A stretch of 64,000 nucleotides of DNA, taken from positions 25,944-89,943 of the forward strand of contig JAEWPB010000137.1 of assembly GCA_023399465.1 (NCBI GenBank). Reading direction: 5' to 3'. The notes under the pieces are model-generated. The model saw only the letters and a list, made by a program, of their open reading frames with translations. It did not search any database and was not told where the DNA came from. The stretch comes from Pseudomonadota bacterium (GTDB taxonomy: Bacteria > Pseudomonadota > Alphaproteobacteria > Rhizobiales > Rhizobiaceae). Below, one piece after another: positions 1 through 8,298 of this stretch (positions are counted from its first letter, which is position 1; each line of letters begins with the position of its first letter). Both the position numbers and the translations under genes were made by a program.

Positions 1-1
1 C

Positions 2-184
2 AGTCCGGCGGGCATCATGGCCGCGCAGGCGGCCGGCATGCGCGTCTTCGCCTTCACCGGCGGCTCGCATGCCCGCAACGCCCACCACCGCGACACCCTC
101 GCCCGCCTCAAACCCGATCTCCTGTTTGACGAGATGCCGGATTTGCTCCAGTTTGTGCAAAAAGTGCAGCCGACGGGAACATGA
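2..184 (+). CDS. HAD-family hydrolase, C-terminal fragment cut by window edge
   Basis: An open frame enters from the left edge and ends in TGA at 182-184, giving about 60 residues. It contains a V-F-A-F-T-G-G-S-H stretch followed by a helix and a final LKPDLLFDEMPDLLQF segment. This is the usual C-terminal end of HAD subfamily IA phosphatases (phosphoglycolate-phosphatase or beta-phosphoglucomutase-like), where the glycine-rich turn follows the last core strand and the end predicts a strand plus helix. The catalytic N-terminal aspartate region lies outside the window, so the substrate cannot be called. It stops 4 bp before the FGGY kinase start, so the two genes are probably co-transcribed and could act on the same sugar phosphate. 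The frame is read by hand; the family call is moderately sure. Confidence 0.7.
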   Translation, partial: SPAGIMAAQAAGMRVFAFTGGSHARNAHHRDTLARLKPDLLFDEMPDLLQFVQKVQPTGT

Positions 185-188
185 TTTC

Positions 189-1760
189 ATGCGCGATCTG
201 ATCGTTGCGGTCGATATCGGGACCGGGAGCGCCCGCGCGGGCGTGTTCGATCGAAGCGGCGGAATGCTCTCGCGTGCCGAGCACCCGATCGCCATGCACA
301 GGCCGCGCGAAAACCATGCCGAGCATGATTCCGAAGACATCTGGACGGCAGCCTGCCGCGCGGTCAGGACGGCCTGCGATCGCGCCGATGCGCGGCCGGA
401 ACGCGTTGCGGCCCTCGGCTTCGACGCCACCTGCTCGCTGGTGGTGCGCGACCGCGAGGGTGCCCAGCTTGCCGTCTCCGGCGAGGATCCGCGCTGGGAT
501 ACCATCGTCTGGCTCGATCATCGCGCCATGGCGGAAGCGGATGCCTGTACCGCCACCGCCCATCCGGTCCTCGACCATTCCGGCAAGACAATGTCGCCGG
601 AAATGCAGATGCCGAAGCTGATGTGGCTGAAGCGCCACCGTCCGCAACAATGGGAAAAGGCCGGATTCTTCTTCGATCTCGCCGATTTCATGACCTTCAA
701 GGCGACCGGATCGACCGCCCGTTCCCGCTGCACCACGACCGCGAAATGGAACTATCTCTTCAATGAGGAAGAAGGCTGGAGCGATGATTTCCTTGCGAAA
801 ATCGACCTGCCTGACGTGAGGCTGCGCGGCGCCCTGCCTCGGACGACAGTACCCGTCGGCACGCCTGTCGGCCACCTCACCGCCAAGGCAGCGGCCGAAC
901 TCGGACTGGACACCGACTGCATCGTCGGCGCCGGGCTGATCGACGCCTATGCCGGGGCGCTCGGCGTGCTTGGCCACTTTGCCGGCGATCCGGACCGGCT
1001 CGAGCGCCAGCTCGCCTTCATCGGCGGTACATCGAGCTGTGTCGTGGCGTTCTCCCGTGAACCGCAGTTCGGCTACGGCATGTGGGGCCCGTATTACGAC
1101 GCGGTTTTCCCGGGGCACTGGCTGGTCGAGGGCGGGCAGTCGGCAACCGGCGGGCTGCTCGACCATATCCTGCGCGTCCACAGTGCCGGCGGCGATCCCG
1201 GGCCGGCGTCCCACCAGCGGGTCATCGCTCGCATTCGCGAACTTCGCGAGCAGGAGGGCGACGCCTTCGCCGCACGACTGCACGTGCTTCCGGATTTTCA
1301 TGGCAACCGCTCGCCGTTCGCCGACCCGCAAGGGCTCGGCGTCATCAGCGGCCTGTCGCTCGATTCCAGCTTCGACGGCCTGTGCCGGCTTTACTGGAAA
1401 TCATGCATGGCGATCGCGCTCGGCATCCGCCATATCGTCGACAAGCTCGGATACGCCTTCGAGGCTCTGCACGTCGCCGGCGGCCATGTCCACAACCCGC
1501 TGTTGATGGAACTCTACCGCGACATCTGCGGATGCCGCGTGGTCACACCGACAACCAGCGATGCGGTGCTGCTCGGCACGGCGATTTCCGCGGCCGCCGC
1601 CGGCGGTCTCTATCCCGATCTCGCCGCTGCCGGCAGCGCCATGTATCCCGGCGGCACGGAAGCTCTGCCCGATCCGGCAAAGCGCGCCATCTACGACCGC
1701 GAATACCGGCGCTTCCTCGCCCTCTACCGGCATCGCGACGAACTGGAGCGGATCGTCTGA
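189..1760 (+). CDS. FGGY-family carbohydrate kinase (ribulokinase-like)
   Basis: A 523-residue ATP-dependent sugar kinase. It opens with the phosphate-1 loop VAVDIGTGSARAGVF (residues about 6-20), has a second glycine loop FIGGTSSC near the middle, VEGGQSATGG after it, and the FGGY C-terminal signature around LHVAGGHVHNPLLMELY. Length and order match the ribulokinase-like branch (D-ribulose or related pentulose kinases) rather than glycerol kinase, but the exact sugar is not readable. The start at 189 was chosen because homology begins there and the upstream codons belong to the preceding HAD gene; the frame is also open further upstream from 69. The pairing with a HAD phosphatase suggests a small sugar-salvage operon. 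Conserved catalytic residues look intact. Confidence 0.85.
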   Translation: MRDLIVAVDIGTGSARAGVFDRSGGMLSRAEHPIAMHRPRENHAEHDSEDIWTAACRAVRTACDRADARPERVAALGFDATCSLVVRDREGAQLAVSGEDPRWDTIVWLDHRAMAEADACTATAHPVLDHSGKTMSPEMQMPKLMWLKRHRPQQWEKAGFFFDLADFMTFKATGSTARSRCTTTAKWNYLFNEEEGWSDDFLAKIDLPDVRLRGALPRTTVPVGTPVGHLTAKAAAELGLDTDCIVGAGLIDAYAGALGVLGHFAGDPDRLERQLAFIGGTSSCVVAFSREPQFGYGMWGPYYDAVFPGHWLVEGGQSATGGLLDHILRVHSAGGDPGPASHQRVIARIRELREQEGDAFAARLHVLPDFHGNRSPFADPQGLGVISGLSLDSSFDGLCRLYWKSCMAIALGIRHIVDKLGYAFEALHVAGGHVHNPLLMELYRDICGCRVVTPTTSDAVLLGTAISAAAAGGLYPDLAAAGSAMYPGGTEALPDPAKRAIYDREYRRFLALYRHRDELERIV

Positions 1761-1817
1761 GCCGATGCTCCGCTGCAGCACGGCACCTCTAGCCCTCCAG
1801 CGCCGCACCTCCGTATT

Positions 1818-3470
1818 TCACGCGACCGCCACCCTGCCTGCGGGCATCGGGTTGCTGCCTGCGGCGTGACGATCCTCGAGAACCATTGCCGCCAGCTTGG
1901 CACCGATCATGATGGCAGGCGCATTGGTATTCCCCGAGACGATTTCGGGCATGATCGAGCAGTCGGCGACACGCAGCCCGGTAACGCCGTTGACGCGCAG
2001 CCGGGCATCGACCACCGCGTCCCGGTCGGGGCCCATGCGACAGGTTCCGGCCGGATGGTAGATCGTCGTCGAATTGGCGCGCGCCCAGTCGAGGATCTCC
2101 TCGTCGCTGTTCAGTTCCGCCGACGGACGTAACTCCTCCGAGATCGCCGCCTTCAGCGGTTCGGTGCGGGCGATGGCCCGGGCGATGCGGATCCCGGCGA
2201 CGATCGTCTCCTGATCGGTCCTGGCCGAGAGATAGTTCGGCGCGATTACCGGCGCAGCCACGGGATCGGGCGAACGCAGCGAGATTTGCCCGCGGCTTTC
2301 GGGTCGCAACTGGCAAACGGACTGGGTAAAGGCCGAAAACGGATGCACGCCCTCGCCCGGGCTGTCGGCCGACCACGGCTGGATGTGAAACTGGATGTCG
2401 GGGGTTGCGAGCTCCGGCCTGGTCTTCATGAAACCGAAGACGAGGCTCGCCGCCATGGTCATCGGTCCGGTGCGGAACAACGCGTATTCGAGGCCGATCC
2501 TGGCCTTGTTGAACAGACTGCGCACCTCGTCGTTCAGGGTGGCCTCGTGACATTTGAACACCAGCCGCGCCTGCAGATGGTCCTGCAGGTTCCGCCCGAC
2601 ATCAGGTGAATCGCAGACCACGGGAATACCGTACTCGTTCAGATGGGCGGCAGCGCCGACGCCCGACAGCATCAGAAGATGCGGCGAACCGATGGCGCCC
2701 GCGCAGAGGATCACCTCCTCGCTCGCCCGGATAACATGCCGGCTGCCGTCCTTGCGCCGGATCTCGACGCCGACCGCGCGGCGGTCCTCGAACAGGATGC
2801 GCAACACGGTCGCGTTCGTGGTCACTTCAAGGTTCGAACGGTGGCGAACCGGAGCCAGGAACGCCGTCGCCGACGAACAGCGCCGTCCCCGGTCGACAGT
2901 CAGCTGGAAGTGGCCTACGCCCTCCTGCACCGCACCGTTGTAGTCGGGATTGTAGGCATAGCCGTTGGCCTCGGCGGCCTTGATCCAGCGCTCGCAGATC
3001 TCGCGGCGCAACCTGGGGTCCGACACCTGCAGCGGACCGCTCTGTCCCCGGCCCGCCGCCGGACCGCGCTGGAAGGTTTCCAGTTCCTCGAAGATGGGCC
3101 CGACATCGGACCATGACCAGCCGGGATTACCCAGTTGCGCCCAGCGGTCATAGTCCTCGCGCTGGCCGCGTACGTAAAGAAGACCGTTGAGGGATGACGA
3201 ACCGCCGAGAACCTTGCCGCGCGGCCAGTTGAGGCTGCGCCCGCCAAGCCCCTGATCGGGCTCCGTCCTGTAGCACCAATCGAAATCGGGATTGTGCATG
3301 GTGCGGAAATAGCCGACGGGGATATGGATCCATGGGCTGCTGTCCTTCGCCCCCGCTTCGACCAGCGCGACCCGTATCGAGGGATCGCTGCTTAGATGAT
3401 TGGCGACGACACAGCCCGCAGACCCCGCGCCGACGACGACATAATTGGCCGTCTCCACCGTTTGAACCAT
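1818..3470 (-). CDS. GMC-family FAD oxidoreductase (choline dehydrogenase-like)
   Basis: A 550-residue glucose-methanol-choline oxidoreductase. The N-terminal FAD-binding loop VVVGAGSAGC is at residues 11-20. GMC signature 1 (RGKVLGGSSSLNG) and signature 2 (GAIGSPHLLMLSGVG) are both present. The C-terminal active-site His region is YHPAGTCRMG, followed by the SGNTNAPAIMIG flavin-contact segment. It should oxidise an alcohol to the aldehyde and pass electrons to an acceptor. Substrate is unknown: the family includes BetA, alcohol and polyethylene-glycol dehydrogenases, and there is no betaine-aldehyde dehydrogenase next door. Start at 3470 gives a normal N-terminus; the frame is open 28 codons further upstream but that would include the intercistronic hairpin. 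It lies 93 bp downstream of the MHS transporter gene on the same strand. Confidence 0.85.
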   Translation of the reverse strand: MVQTVETANYVVVGAGSAGCVVANHLSSDPSIRVALVEAGAKDSSPWIHIPVGYFRTMHNPDFDWCYRTEPDQGLGGRSLNWPRGKVLGGSSSLNGLLYVRGQREDYDRWAQLGNPGWSWSDVGPIFEELETFQRGPAAGRGQSGPLQVSDPRLRREICERWIKAAEANGYAYNPDYNGAVQEGVGHFQLTVDRGRRCSSATAFLAPVRHRSNLEVTTNATVLRILFEDRRAVGVEIRRKDGSRHVIRASEEVILCAGAIGSPHLLMLSGVGAAAHLNEYGIPVVCDSPDVGRNLQDHLQARLVFKCHEATLNDEVRSLFNKARIGLEYALFRTGPMTMAASLVFGFMKTRPELATPDIQFHIQPWSADSPGEGVHPFSAFTQSVCQLRPESRGQISLRSPDPVAAPVIAPNYLSARTDQETIVAGIRIARAIARTEPLKAAISEELRPSAELNSDEEILDWARANSTTIYHPAGTCRMGPDRDAVVDARLRVNGVTGLRVADCSIMPEIVSGNTNAPAIMIGAKLAAMVLEDRHAAGSNPMPAGRVAVA

Positions 3471-3518
3471 GTGATACCTACTGTTCCGTCTGTTGCGGCG
3501 CACCGCGTGGCGGCATGT

Positions 3519-3543
3519 GACCTTCCCCTTTGCGGGGAAGGTC
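3519..3543 (-). terminator. Perfect intercistronic hairpin between transporter and GMC genes
   Basis: Arms of 10 bp (3519-3528 and 3534-3543, GACCTTCCCC and its exact complement) close a 5-nt loop. There is no T-run on either strand after it, so it is more likely an mRNA-stabilising or partial attenuation hairpin between the two cistrons than a full rho-independent terminator. Confidence 0.45.
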
Positions 3544-3563
3544 GTTCTTGTCACCGTTGACGG

Positions 3564-4868
3564 CTATCGTCGCCTTCTTCCGATTGCGATGGCGCTGACC
3601 ATCGACACCAGCCCGGCGAATGCGACATAGGCGCAGAGCCAGAAGGGATCGTTTTCGTTGACCGCCATCAGATAGGTCGCGATCATCGGCGTAATCCCAG
3701 AGGCGAAGATCCCCGAGAACTGGTAGACGAAGGAAATGCCGGTATAGCGCACCGTCGGATCGAACAGATCGGCGAACAGGGCGGCTTCCGGCCCGTAGCA
3801 CATGGGGTAGACGATGCCGAACGGCAGCACGATCCCAAGGACCACCAGCACCGGATTTCCGGTGGAGATCAGTCCGAACGCGGGAAACACGCTGAGCGCC
3901 AGCAGGAATGAACCCCAGGCATAGGTCTTCGGCCGCCCGATGCGATCGGACAGACGCCCGAAGAACGGGATGAAGACCACCATCACCAACGCCGCCGCGC
4001 AAACCGTCCACAGCGCCATGGTACGGTCGAGCCCGACATATTTGGTGATGTAGACGATCGAGAACACCGCGAAGATGTTGAAATACACCCCGTCGATATA
4101 GCGCGCGCCCATGCCGAGAAGCACATTGCCAGGATAACGCTTGATCATCGTCACGAAGGGCAGGCCCTGATCGCGTCCGCGGGAAGCCTCCTTGGCCTTC
4201 TCGAATTCCGGGCTTTCACCGATATTGCTGCGGATCCAGGTGCCGAGCAACACCAGCACGATCGAGCCGATAAAGGCGGAACGCCAGCCCCAGGACATGA
4301 AGTCCTCATCCGGCAACAGCGTCAGCAACGCCATCACGCCGGAGGAAATGAACAGGCCGAGCGACAGCCCGATCTGCGGGATCGAGGCATAGAAGCCGCG
4401 CTTTTTCTCCGGCGCGAATTCGTAGGCCATGAGTACCGCGCCGCCCCATTCGCCACCGATGCCGATGCCCTGGAACACACGCAGTACCAGCAAGCAGATC
4501 GGAGCGAGAATGCCGATCGTTTCATAGGTGGGCAGCAGACCGATGAGAACGGTGGCCGTGCCCATCATCAGCAACGTCAGCACCAGCATGGTCTTTCGAC
4601 CGATGCGGTCGCCGAAATGGCCGAATATCAGTCCCCCGAACGGCCGGGCGACGAAGCCGACGGCGAAGGTCGCATAGGCGAGCAGTATCGATACTGTCGC
4701 GTTGTCGACCGGAAAGTAAAGCTTGTTGAAAACAATGCCGGCAACGACGCCGTACAGGAAAAAGTCGTACCACTCGATGGTGGAACCGACGAGACTGGCG
4801 ATAACGACCTTCCTTAGTTCGCGTTCCTTGGTAGTTTTTGCAACAGTATCAATAGTCATATCCGCCAT
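3564..4868 (-). CDS. MFS transporter, metabolite:H+ symporter (MHS) type
   Basis: A 434-residue membrane protein with the MHS-family layout: a start like IASLVGSTIEWYDFFLYG (residues 23-40), the loop-2/3 motif GHFGDRIGRKTM, and a second RLSDRIGRPK motif after helix 8, as in ProP, ShiA and KgtP. About 12 hydrophobic segments are visible. It should import a small organic acid, osmolyte or aromatic acid with protons. It is transcribed divergently from the IclR regulator at 5078 and is followed by the GMC dehydrogenase, so transport and oxidation of one compound under IclR control is the simplest reading (inference). Start at 4868 is preceded by a purine-rich stretch within TACGCCCTCCCTG on the plus strand (GGGAGGG on the coding strand), an excellent Shine-Dalgarno. 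Confidence 0.85.
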   Translation of the reverse strand: MADMTIDTVAKTTKERELRKVVIASLVGSTIEWYDFFLYGVVAGIVFNKLYFPVDNATVSILLAYATFAVGFVARPFGGLIFGHFGDRIGRKTMLVLTLLMMGTATVLIGLLPTYETIGILAPICLLVLRVFQGIGIGGEWGGAVLMAYEFAPEKKRGFYASIPQIGLSLGLFISSGVMALLTLLPDEDFMSWGWRSAFIGSIVLVLLGTWIRSNIGESPEFEKAKEASRGRDQGLPFVTMIKRYPGNVLLGMGARYIDGVYFNIFAVFSIVYITKYVGLDRTMALWTVCAAALVMVVFIPFFGRLSDRIGRPKTYAWGSFLLALSVFPAFGLISTGNPVLVVLGIVLPFGIVYPMCYGPEAALFADLFDPTVRYTGISFVYQFSGIFASGITPMIATYLMAVNENDPFWLCAYVAFAGLVSMVSAIAIGRRRR

Positions 4869-4910
4869 TACGCCCTCCCTGCGCTGTACGGTACTTCCAC
4901 TACTCTGCGA

Positions 4911-4939
4911 ATTTCCGGCATCTCCTCCACGCCGGAAAT
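4911..4939. promoter_or_regulatory. Perfect 9-bp inverted repeat, candidate IclR operator
   Basis: ATTTCCGGC at 4911-4919 is exactly mirrored by GCCGGAAAT at 4931-4939 with an 11-bp spacer. It lies 43 bp upstream of the transporter start in the divergent transporter/IclR interval. A third partial half-site (ACTTCCGG) follows at about 4954-4961. Position and symmetry fit an operator for the adjacent IclR protein; this is inference. Confidence 0.55.
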
Positions 4940-5077
4940 GTCACGTTCCTGCAACTTCCGGGGAGAGTCAAATCGTTTTTGAGACTTGCGGTATCATTTT
5001 TGGAAGCAAACTGTGGACTTGTTGGATGACACGCCGAAGCAGTATAGGATGCGCAGCAACCACAACCGCCCGAGCCA

Positions 5078-5842
5078 ATGACCGCTGATCCTGAAACCTC
5101 GAACACTGCCCCCAGCCTGCGCAACCTCCAGATCCTCGAGGTGCTGGCGAGCGAGGCACGGCCGATGACGCCTACCGAAATCAACGCGGCGCTTGGCCTG
5201 CCGAAGCCGACCATCCATCGGCTCATCGGCAATCTGGAACAGCTCGGCTATCTCACGCGGCATCTTGACGGCCGCAGCTACCTGCCGGGGCCCAAGGTCC
5301 GCCAGATGATGCTCGGCGTCATGCGCGCCGGCCATCACAACCTGCCGCGCCGCGAAATCCTCAGCAGGCTCAACGAGCGCATCGGCGAGACCTGCAATCT
5401 GTCGATCCCGGATTGCGATGCCATGGTCTATGTCGACCGGGTCGAGACCCACTGGCCGCTGCGCATCGCGTTGCAGATCGGATCGCGGGTGCCTCTGCAC
5501 GCCACGGCGGCAGGCAAGGTCTATCTCGGCAGCATGCCGGAACAGACCTTCGAACGCTATCTGAAGGGAGCCAAGCTCAAGACCTATACCAGCCGGACGA
5601 TCACCGATCCGGCACCGCTGCGCGAGGAGATAATGCGTGTCCGGTCAAACGGTTACGCGCAGGACAGCGAGGAGTTCGTCAACGGCATGATCGCCATGGC
5701 GGTTCCGGTCGCGGGCGGTGACGGCAATTTCGCCGCGACCCTTTCCTTCCACGCGCCGAAGCAACGGCTGACGCTGGACGCAGCCATGGTTCATCTCCCG
5801 GTGCTCCGCGAAGCCGCGAGCGAACTTTCCGGCCTGTTCTGA
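5078..5842 (+). CDS. IclR-family transcriptional regulator
   Basis: A 254-residue regulator with an N-terminal winged helix (LQILEVLASEARPMTPTEI, then LGLPKPTIHRLIGNL as recognition helix, residues about 12-55). A C-terminal IclR effector-binding domain follows (SRVPLHATAAGKVYLG, DSEEFVNGMIAMAVPV). Length is typical. It probably controls the divergent transporter-dehydrogenase pair through the inverted repeat at 4911-4939. The effector is likely the transported compound but cannot be named. No strong Shine-Dalgarno is visible ahead of the ATG at 5078. Confidence 0.85.
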   Translation: MTADPETSNTAPSLRNLQILEVLASEARPMTPTEINAALGLPKPTIHRLIGNLEQLGYLTRHLDGRSYLPGPKVRQMMLGVMRAGHHNLPRREILSRLNERIGETCNLSIPDCDAMVYVDRVETHWPLRIALQIGSRVPLHATAAGKVYLGSMPEQTFERYLKGAKLKTYTSRTITDPAPLREEIMRVRSNGYAQDSEEFVNGMIAMAVPVAGGDGNFAATLSFHAPKQRLTLDAAMVHLPVLREAASELSGLF

Positions 5843-5936
5843 AAGAGCTTCTCGCCGACATGATCGAACGGGAGCTTGTATAGGGTAGGGCCGTTACCTA
5901 ATTGGGGCCATCGCATTTTTGTAAGGAGAATTGCGA

Positions 5937-6140
5937 ATGACATTTTTTGATCCGGCAAACCCCGGAAAATCACTCGTTGCAGGCATTATCCTGTTTGTGC
6001 TCGGCACCCTTCTGACCGTTGCGGCTCAGAAGCTGAAAAAGAGTGGCAAATTTCCTGAATGGCTTATTTGTGCGGCATTCGGAGGCCTTACCGGATTCAC
6101 AGGGTTTTCGATCATCATCAAGCTGATGGGAATAATTTGA
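5937..6140 (+). CDS. Small two-helix membrane protein, unknown function
   Basis: A 67-residue protein starting MTFFDPANPGK. It has a first hydrophobic helix (SLVAGIILFVLGTLLTVAA), a short basic loop (QKLKKSGKFPEW), and a second hydrophobic stretch that is glycine-rich and ends in an isoleucine-rich tail. The start is fixed at 5937 by a good AAGGAG at 5923-5928, 8 nt upstream; a TTG six bases earlier is too close to that site. The G+C falls from the level of the upstream genes into an AT-rich patch here. I do not recognise a family. It could be a prophage- or island-derived membrane peptide. Confidence 0.6.
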   Translation: MTFFDPANPGKSLVAGIILFVLGTLLTVAAQKLKKSGKFPEWLICAAFGGLTGFTGFSIIIKLMGII

Positions 6141-6225
6141 TTTCGCTACAGCTCTTGTACGAACTTGACGAAACCGTCACTTTGATCTAAATATTCCAAA
6201 TCTTGTATATTTTGGTTGGAAAGAA

Positions 6226-6534
6226 ATGACCAAGCTCGTGTTCAACAGCCTCTTCGATGCTGCGACGAACGATGCGACAGAAGCAGCTGACCTGAAGTTC
6301 CGCGCGGACGTCATGATTACCTTGCGGAAGCTTTTCGAGGATCGCGGCTGGAAACAGTCGGATATTGCCGAAGCTCTAAGCATTCCCCAACCGCGTGTCA
6401 GCGACTTGATGCGTGGGAAAATAGATCGGTTCTCGGCGGACAAACTAATTGGCTTTCTCGCCAAGATGGATGTCCGCCTTAAACCGTCGTTCACAGATCA
6501 CAAGGTTATCTGTGAGGTAGAAGTGGCAGCCTAA
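6226..6534 (+). CDS. XRE/HTH antitoxin-like protein
   Basis: A 102-residue protein with a Cro/C1-type helix-turn-helix at residues about 45-75 (GWKQSDIAEALSIPQPRVSDLM). It resembles the COG5606-type antitoxins that pair with RelE/Gp49-like toxins: a short N-terminus, a central HTH and a charged VICEVEVA tail. In that family the antitoxin binds its own promoter. Here the toxin-like frame lies tail-to-tail on the other strand instead of in the usual tandem. An AT-rich promoter region with CCAAA...TTTGG half-sites precedes the start. Local G+C is below that of flanking genes, suggesting acquisition. Confidence 0.75.
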   Translation: MTKLVFNSLFDAATNDATEAADLKFRADVMITLRKLFEDRGWKQSDIAEALSIPQPRVSDLMRGKIDRFSADKLIGFLAKMDVRLKPSFTDHKVICEVEVAA

Positions 6535-6550
6535 CGGCTGCCTTTCTTTT
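6525..6550 (+). terminator. Rho-independent terminator at the end of the antitoxin gene
   Basis: A 7-bp perfect stem (GGCAGCC at 6525-6531, GGCTGCC at 6536-6542) with TAAC loop is followed by a T-rich run TTTCTTTTTT. The loop contains the antitoxin stop codon TAA and the stem carries the TAG stop of the opposite-strand toxin frame, so it sits exactly where the two convergent genes meet. Confidence 0.8.
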
Positions 6551-6884
6551 TTCTCTCTTCAATTAAATCAACCATTACGCGGTATCTTCCTTTCGCGGTT
6601 TTCATCGCGTGGCGGTCTACCCCGTCGGTTGTTTTGACGAAAGCTGAGAGGATAAATATTGTATTCTCTTTTTCGCAATAAACTAATCTATGCGCCGGTC
6701 AGCCGTTTCGTTTTAGCTCGATGGCTCCGGGTCCTATACTTTCCTTGAGGTTTGTCGTCTCGGAGAATGGTCTGTCGCCGTTCTTCAAAGCCTCGATATC
6801 CAAGGAGAAGCGTTCTTTTATTTTTGTGGGCAGCGCCTGGAATTCCTTTAGAGCTGCGTCACTTACGAATTCTATTTCTTTCAT
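6531..6884 (-). pseudogene. RelE/Gp49-type toxin gene interrupted by an in-frame TGA
   Basis: From ATG at 6884 the frame reads 61 residues (MKEIEFVSDAALKEFQALP...) and then meets TGA at 6699-6701. Reading on in the same frame gives PAHRLVYCEKENTIFILSAF and onward to RKKKGSR and a TAG at 6531-6533. The combined 117-codon product matches the length and pattern of phage-derived Gp49/HigB-like RelE-superfamily toxins: an ELKRNG...HRLVY core and a C-terminal FVKTTDG. One C-to-T change (CGA Arg to TGA) would explain the break. It may be a true nonsense mutation that disarms the toxin, or a sequencing error. A Shine-Dalgarno-like GAGG precedes the start. It faces the XRE gene tail-to-tail, with stops overlapping. 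Confidence 0.7.
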
Positions 6885-7350
6885 AAATCCTCGTTCTATT
6901 TTTCATATATTTCCTTTCTCCCTTTCCCCCTTTCTCGACCACCGAGACAGGGGGGGGGTGTGTTAGTGTGCTAGCCGGATTTTCTGGAAACAAAAAAATA
7001 CCGTACCAGGGAACAATATAGTTCGCCTTACGGTTGCTGTCAACAAATTTTTAGGAATGTTCTATCATTTAATGTATATCGCGAAATGACGATGCCGTCA
7101 AATGATTTTTTGAAAAAAATAGGAGTCCTTTATAGGAAGGCTTTCAGGTCCTGATTTCGCTGATCATATGATGTCATCAAAAGATAGCTCCTGGATATTT
7201 TCGAGAGCGGTGGCTTCAGTTCCTCGCTGCGTTCCTCTGTTAATGTACGAATCGACGTGAGCTATTCGTTAGCAGTTGGCTTGAGGAAATTGGGAATTCC
7301 ATTCGTGCCAATCTTTGATGCTGTCCGGAGATCAGATGGTTGATCCGGCT
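6885..7350. other. AT-rich intergenic stretch without a convincing gene
   Basis: About 465 bp of clearly lower G+C than the surroundings. It holds a pyrimidine-rich tract, a run of nine G at 6950-6958, several A/T runs and the promoter side of the toxin frame. Only very short frames are present, such as a 22-codon one from ATG at about 7086. I see no tRNA or attachment-site repeat. Confidence 0.5.
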
Positions 7351-8130
7351 TCAACGGAAGACCATGCCGCCGTCGGTAAGGATCGCCTGACCGGTGATGT
7401 AGTCCGAATCGGGGCTTGCCAGGAACGACACCAGCGCCGCCACGTCCTCAGGCGTCTGGGCGCGCCCGAGTGCGATGCCCTCGACATATTTCTTGTAGGT
7501 CTGGCCCTTCGGCGCACCGGTGAGTTCCGAAAAGCGCTCGTCGATCTCGACCCACATGTCGGTCCCGACGATGCCGGGGCAATAGGCGTTCACGGTGATG
7601 CCGGCGCTGGCATATTCCTTGGCCGCGGCCTGCGTCAGCGCCCGCACGGCGAATTTCGTCGCCGAATAGACGCCCAGCATGGCAAAGCCGTCATGCCCGG
7701 CGATCGAGGACGCGCTGATGATCTTGCCCTTCTGCTTGCGCGCCTTGAACTTGGCCGCCGCCGCCTGGATGCCCCAGAGCACGCCATTGACGTTTATGTG
7801 GAAGATCCGTTCGACCTCCTCGGGCGTGACCTCAGAAAGCGGCTGGACCTGGGCGATGCCGGCATTGTTGACCATCACGTCGAAACCGCCGAGTTCCCTT
7901 TCTGCCAGGTCGACGGCCGCGTGAACCTCGTCACGATTGCTGACGTCGGTGAGGAAGAACGCCGCCCTGCGCCCGGCTGCCTCGACCTCCTGCTTGACCG
8001 CCTCGAGTTTGTCCGCCTTGAGATCGACCAGCGCGATGTTGAAGCCGTCCTTTGCCAGACGTAGCGCAATCCCGCGACCGATACCCTGTGCCGCGCCCGT
8101 GACCAATGCAACCTTATCGTTCGCCGACAT
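7351..8130 (-). CDS. budC: Acetoin (diacetyl) reductase / meso-2,3-butanediol dehydrogenase-like SDR
   Basis: A 259-residue classical short-chain dehydrogenase: NAD(P)-binding TGAAQGIGRG at residues 11-20, NNAG motif, active-site Ser in SASSIAG and the YSATK Tyr-Lys pair. The substrate-loop and C-terminal features (KYVEGIALGRAQTPEDVA, DSDYITGQAILTDGGMVF) are those of BudC/ButA-type acetoin reductases, which interconvert diacetyl, acetoin and 2,3-butanediol using NADH. It is monocistronic here: no acetoin dehydrogenase genes are nearby, so the biological role could be in another secondary-alcohol oxidation. Start ATG at 8130 gives the standard N-terminus. Gene symbol is by family resemblance only. 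Confidence 0.75.
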   Translation of the reverse strand: MSANDKVALVTGAAQGIGRGIALRLAKDGFNIALVDLKADKLEAVKQEVEAAGRRAAFFLTDVSNRDEVHAAVDLAERELGGFDVMVNNAGIAQVQPLSEVTPEEVERIFHINVNGVLWGIQAAAAKFKARKQKGKIISASSIAGHDGFAMLGVYSATKFAVRALTQAAAKEYASAGITVNAYCPGIVGTDMWVEIDERFSELTGAPKGQTYKKYVEGIALGRAQTPEDVAALVSFLASPDSDYITGQAILTDGGMVFR

Positions 8131-8298
8131 GATTGATCCCTTTCATCGATGATTGGCTAAAAAGCGAATGCACCGCGCATCCCACCTGCGATATGGAACG
8201 CCAGGCCATGCCATCAACCCTTTGGCAGCGATTTGTTTCATCGATCGGCACGACAAGGGAACTGGGAGAACGCTTGTTTCCCGGGGGTCGATTGCGGC

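Noticed and set aside
6699..6701. In-frame TGA as a selenocysteine codon in the toxin frame
   Set aside because: No Sec-insertion hairpin is evident directly downstream and the toxin family has no selenoproteins; a nonsense change or sequencing error is simpler.
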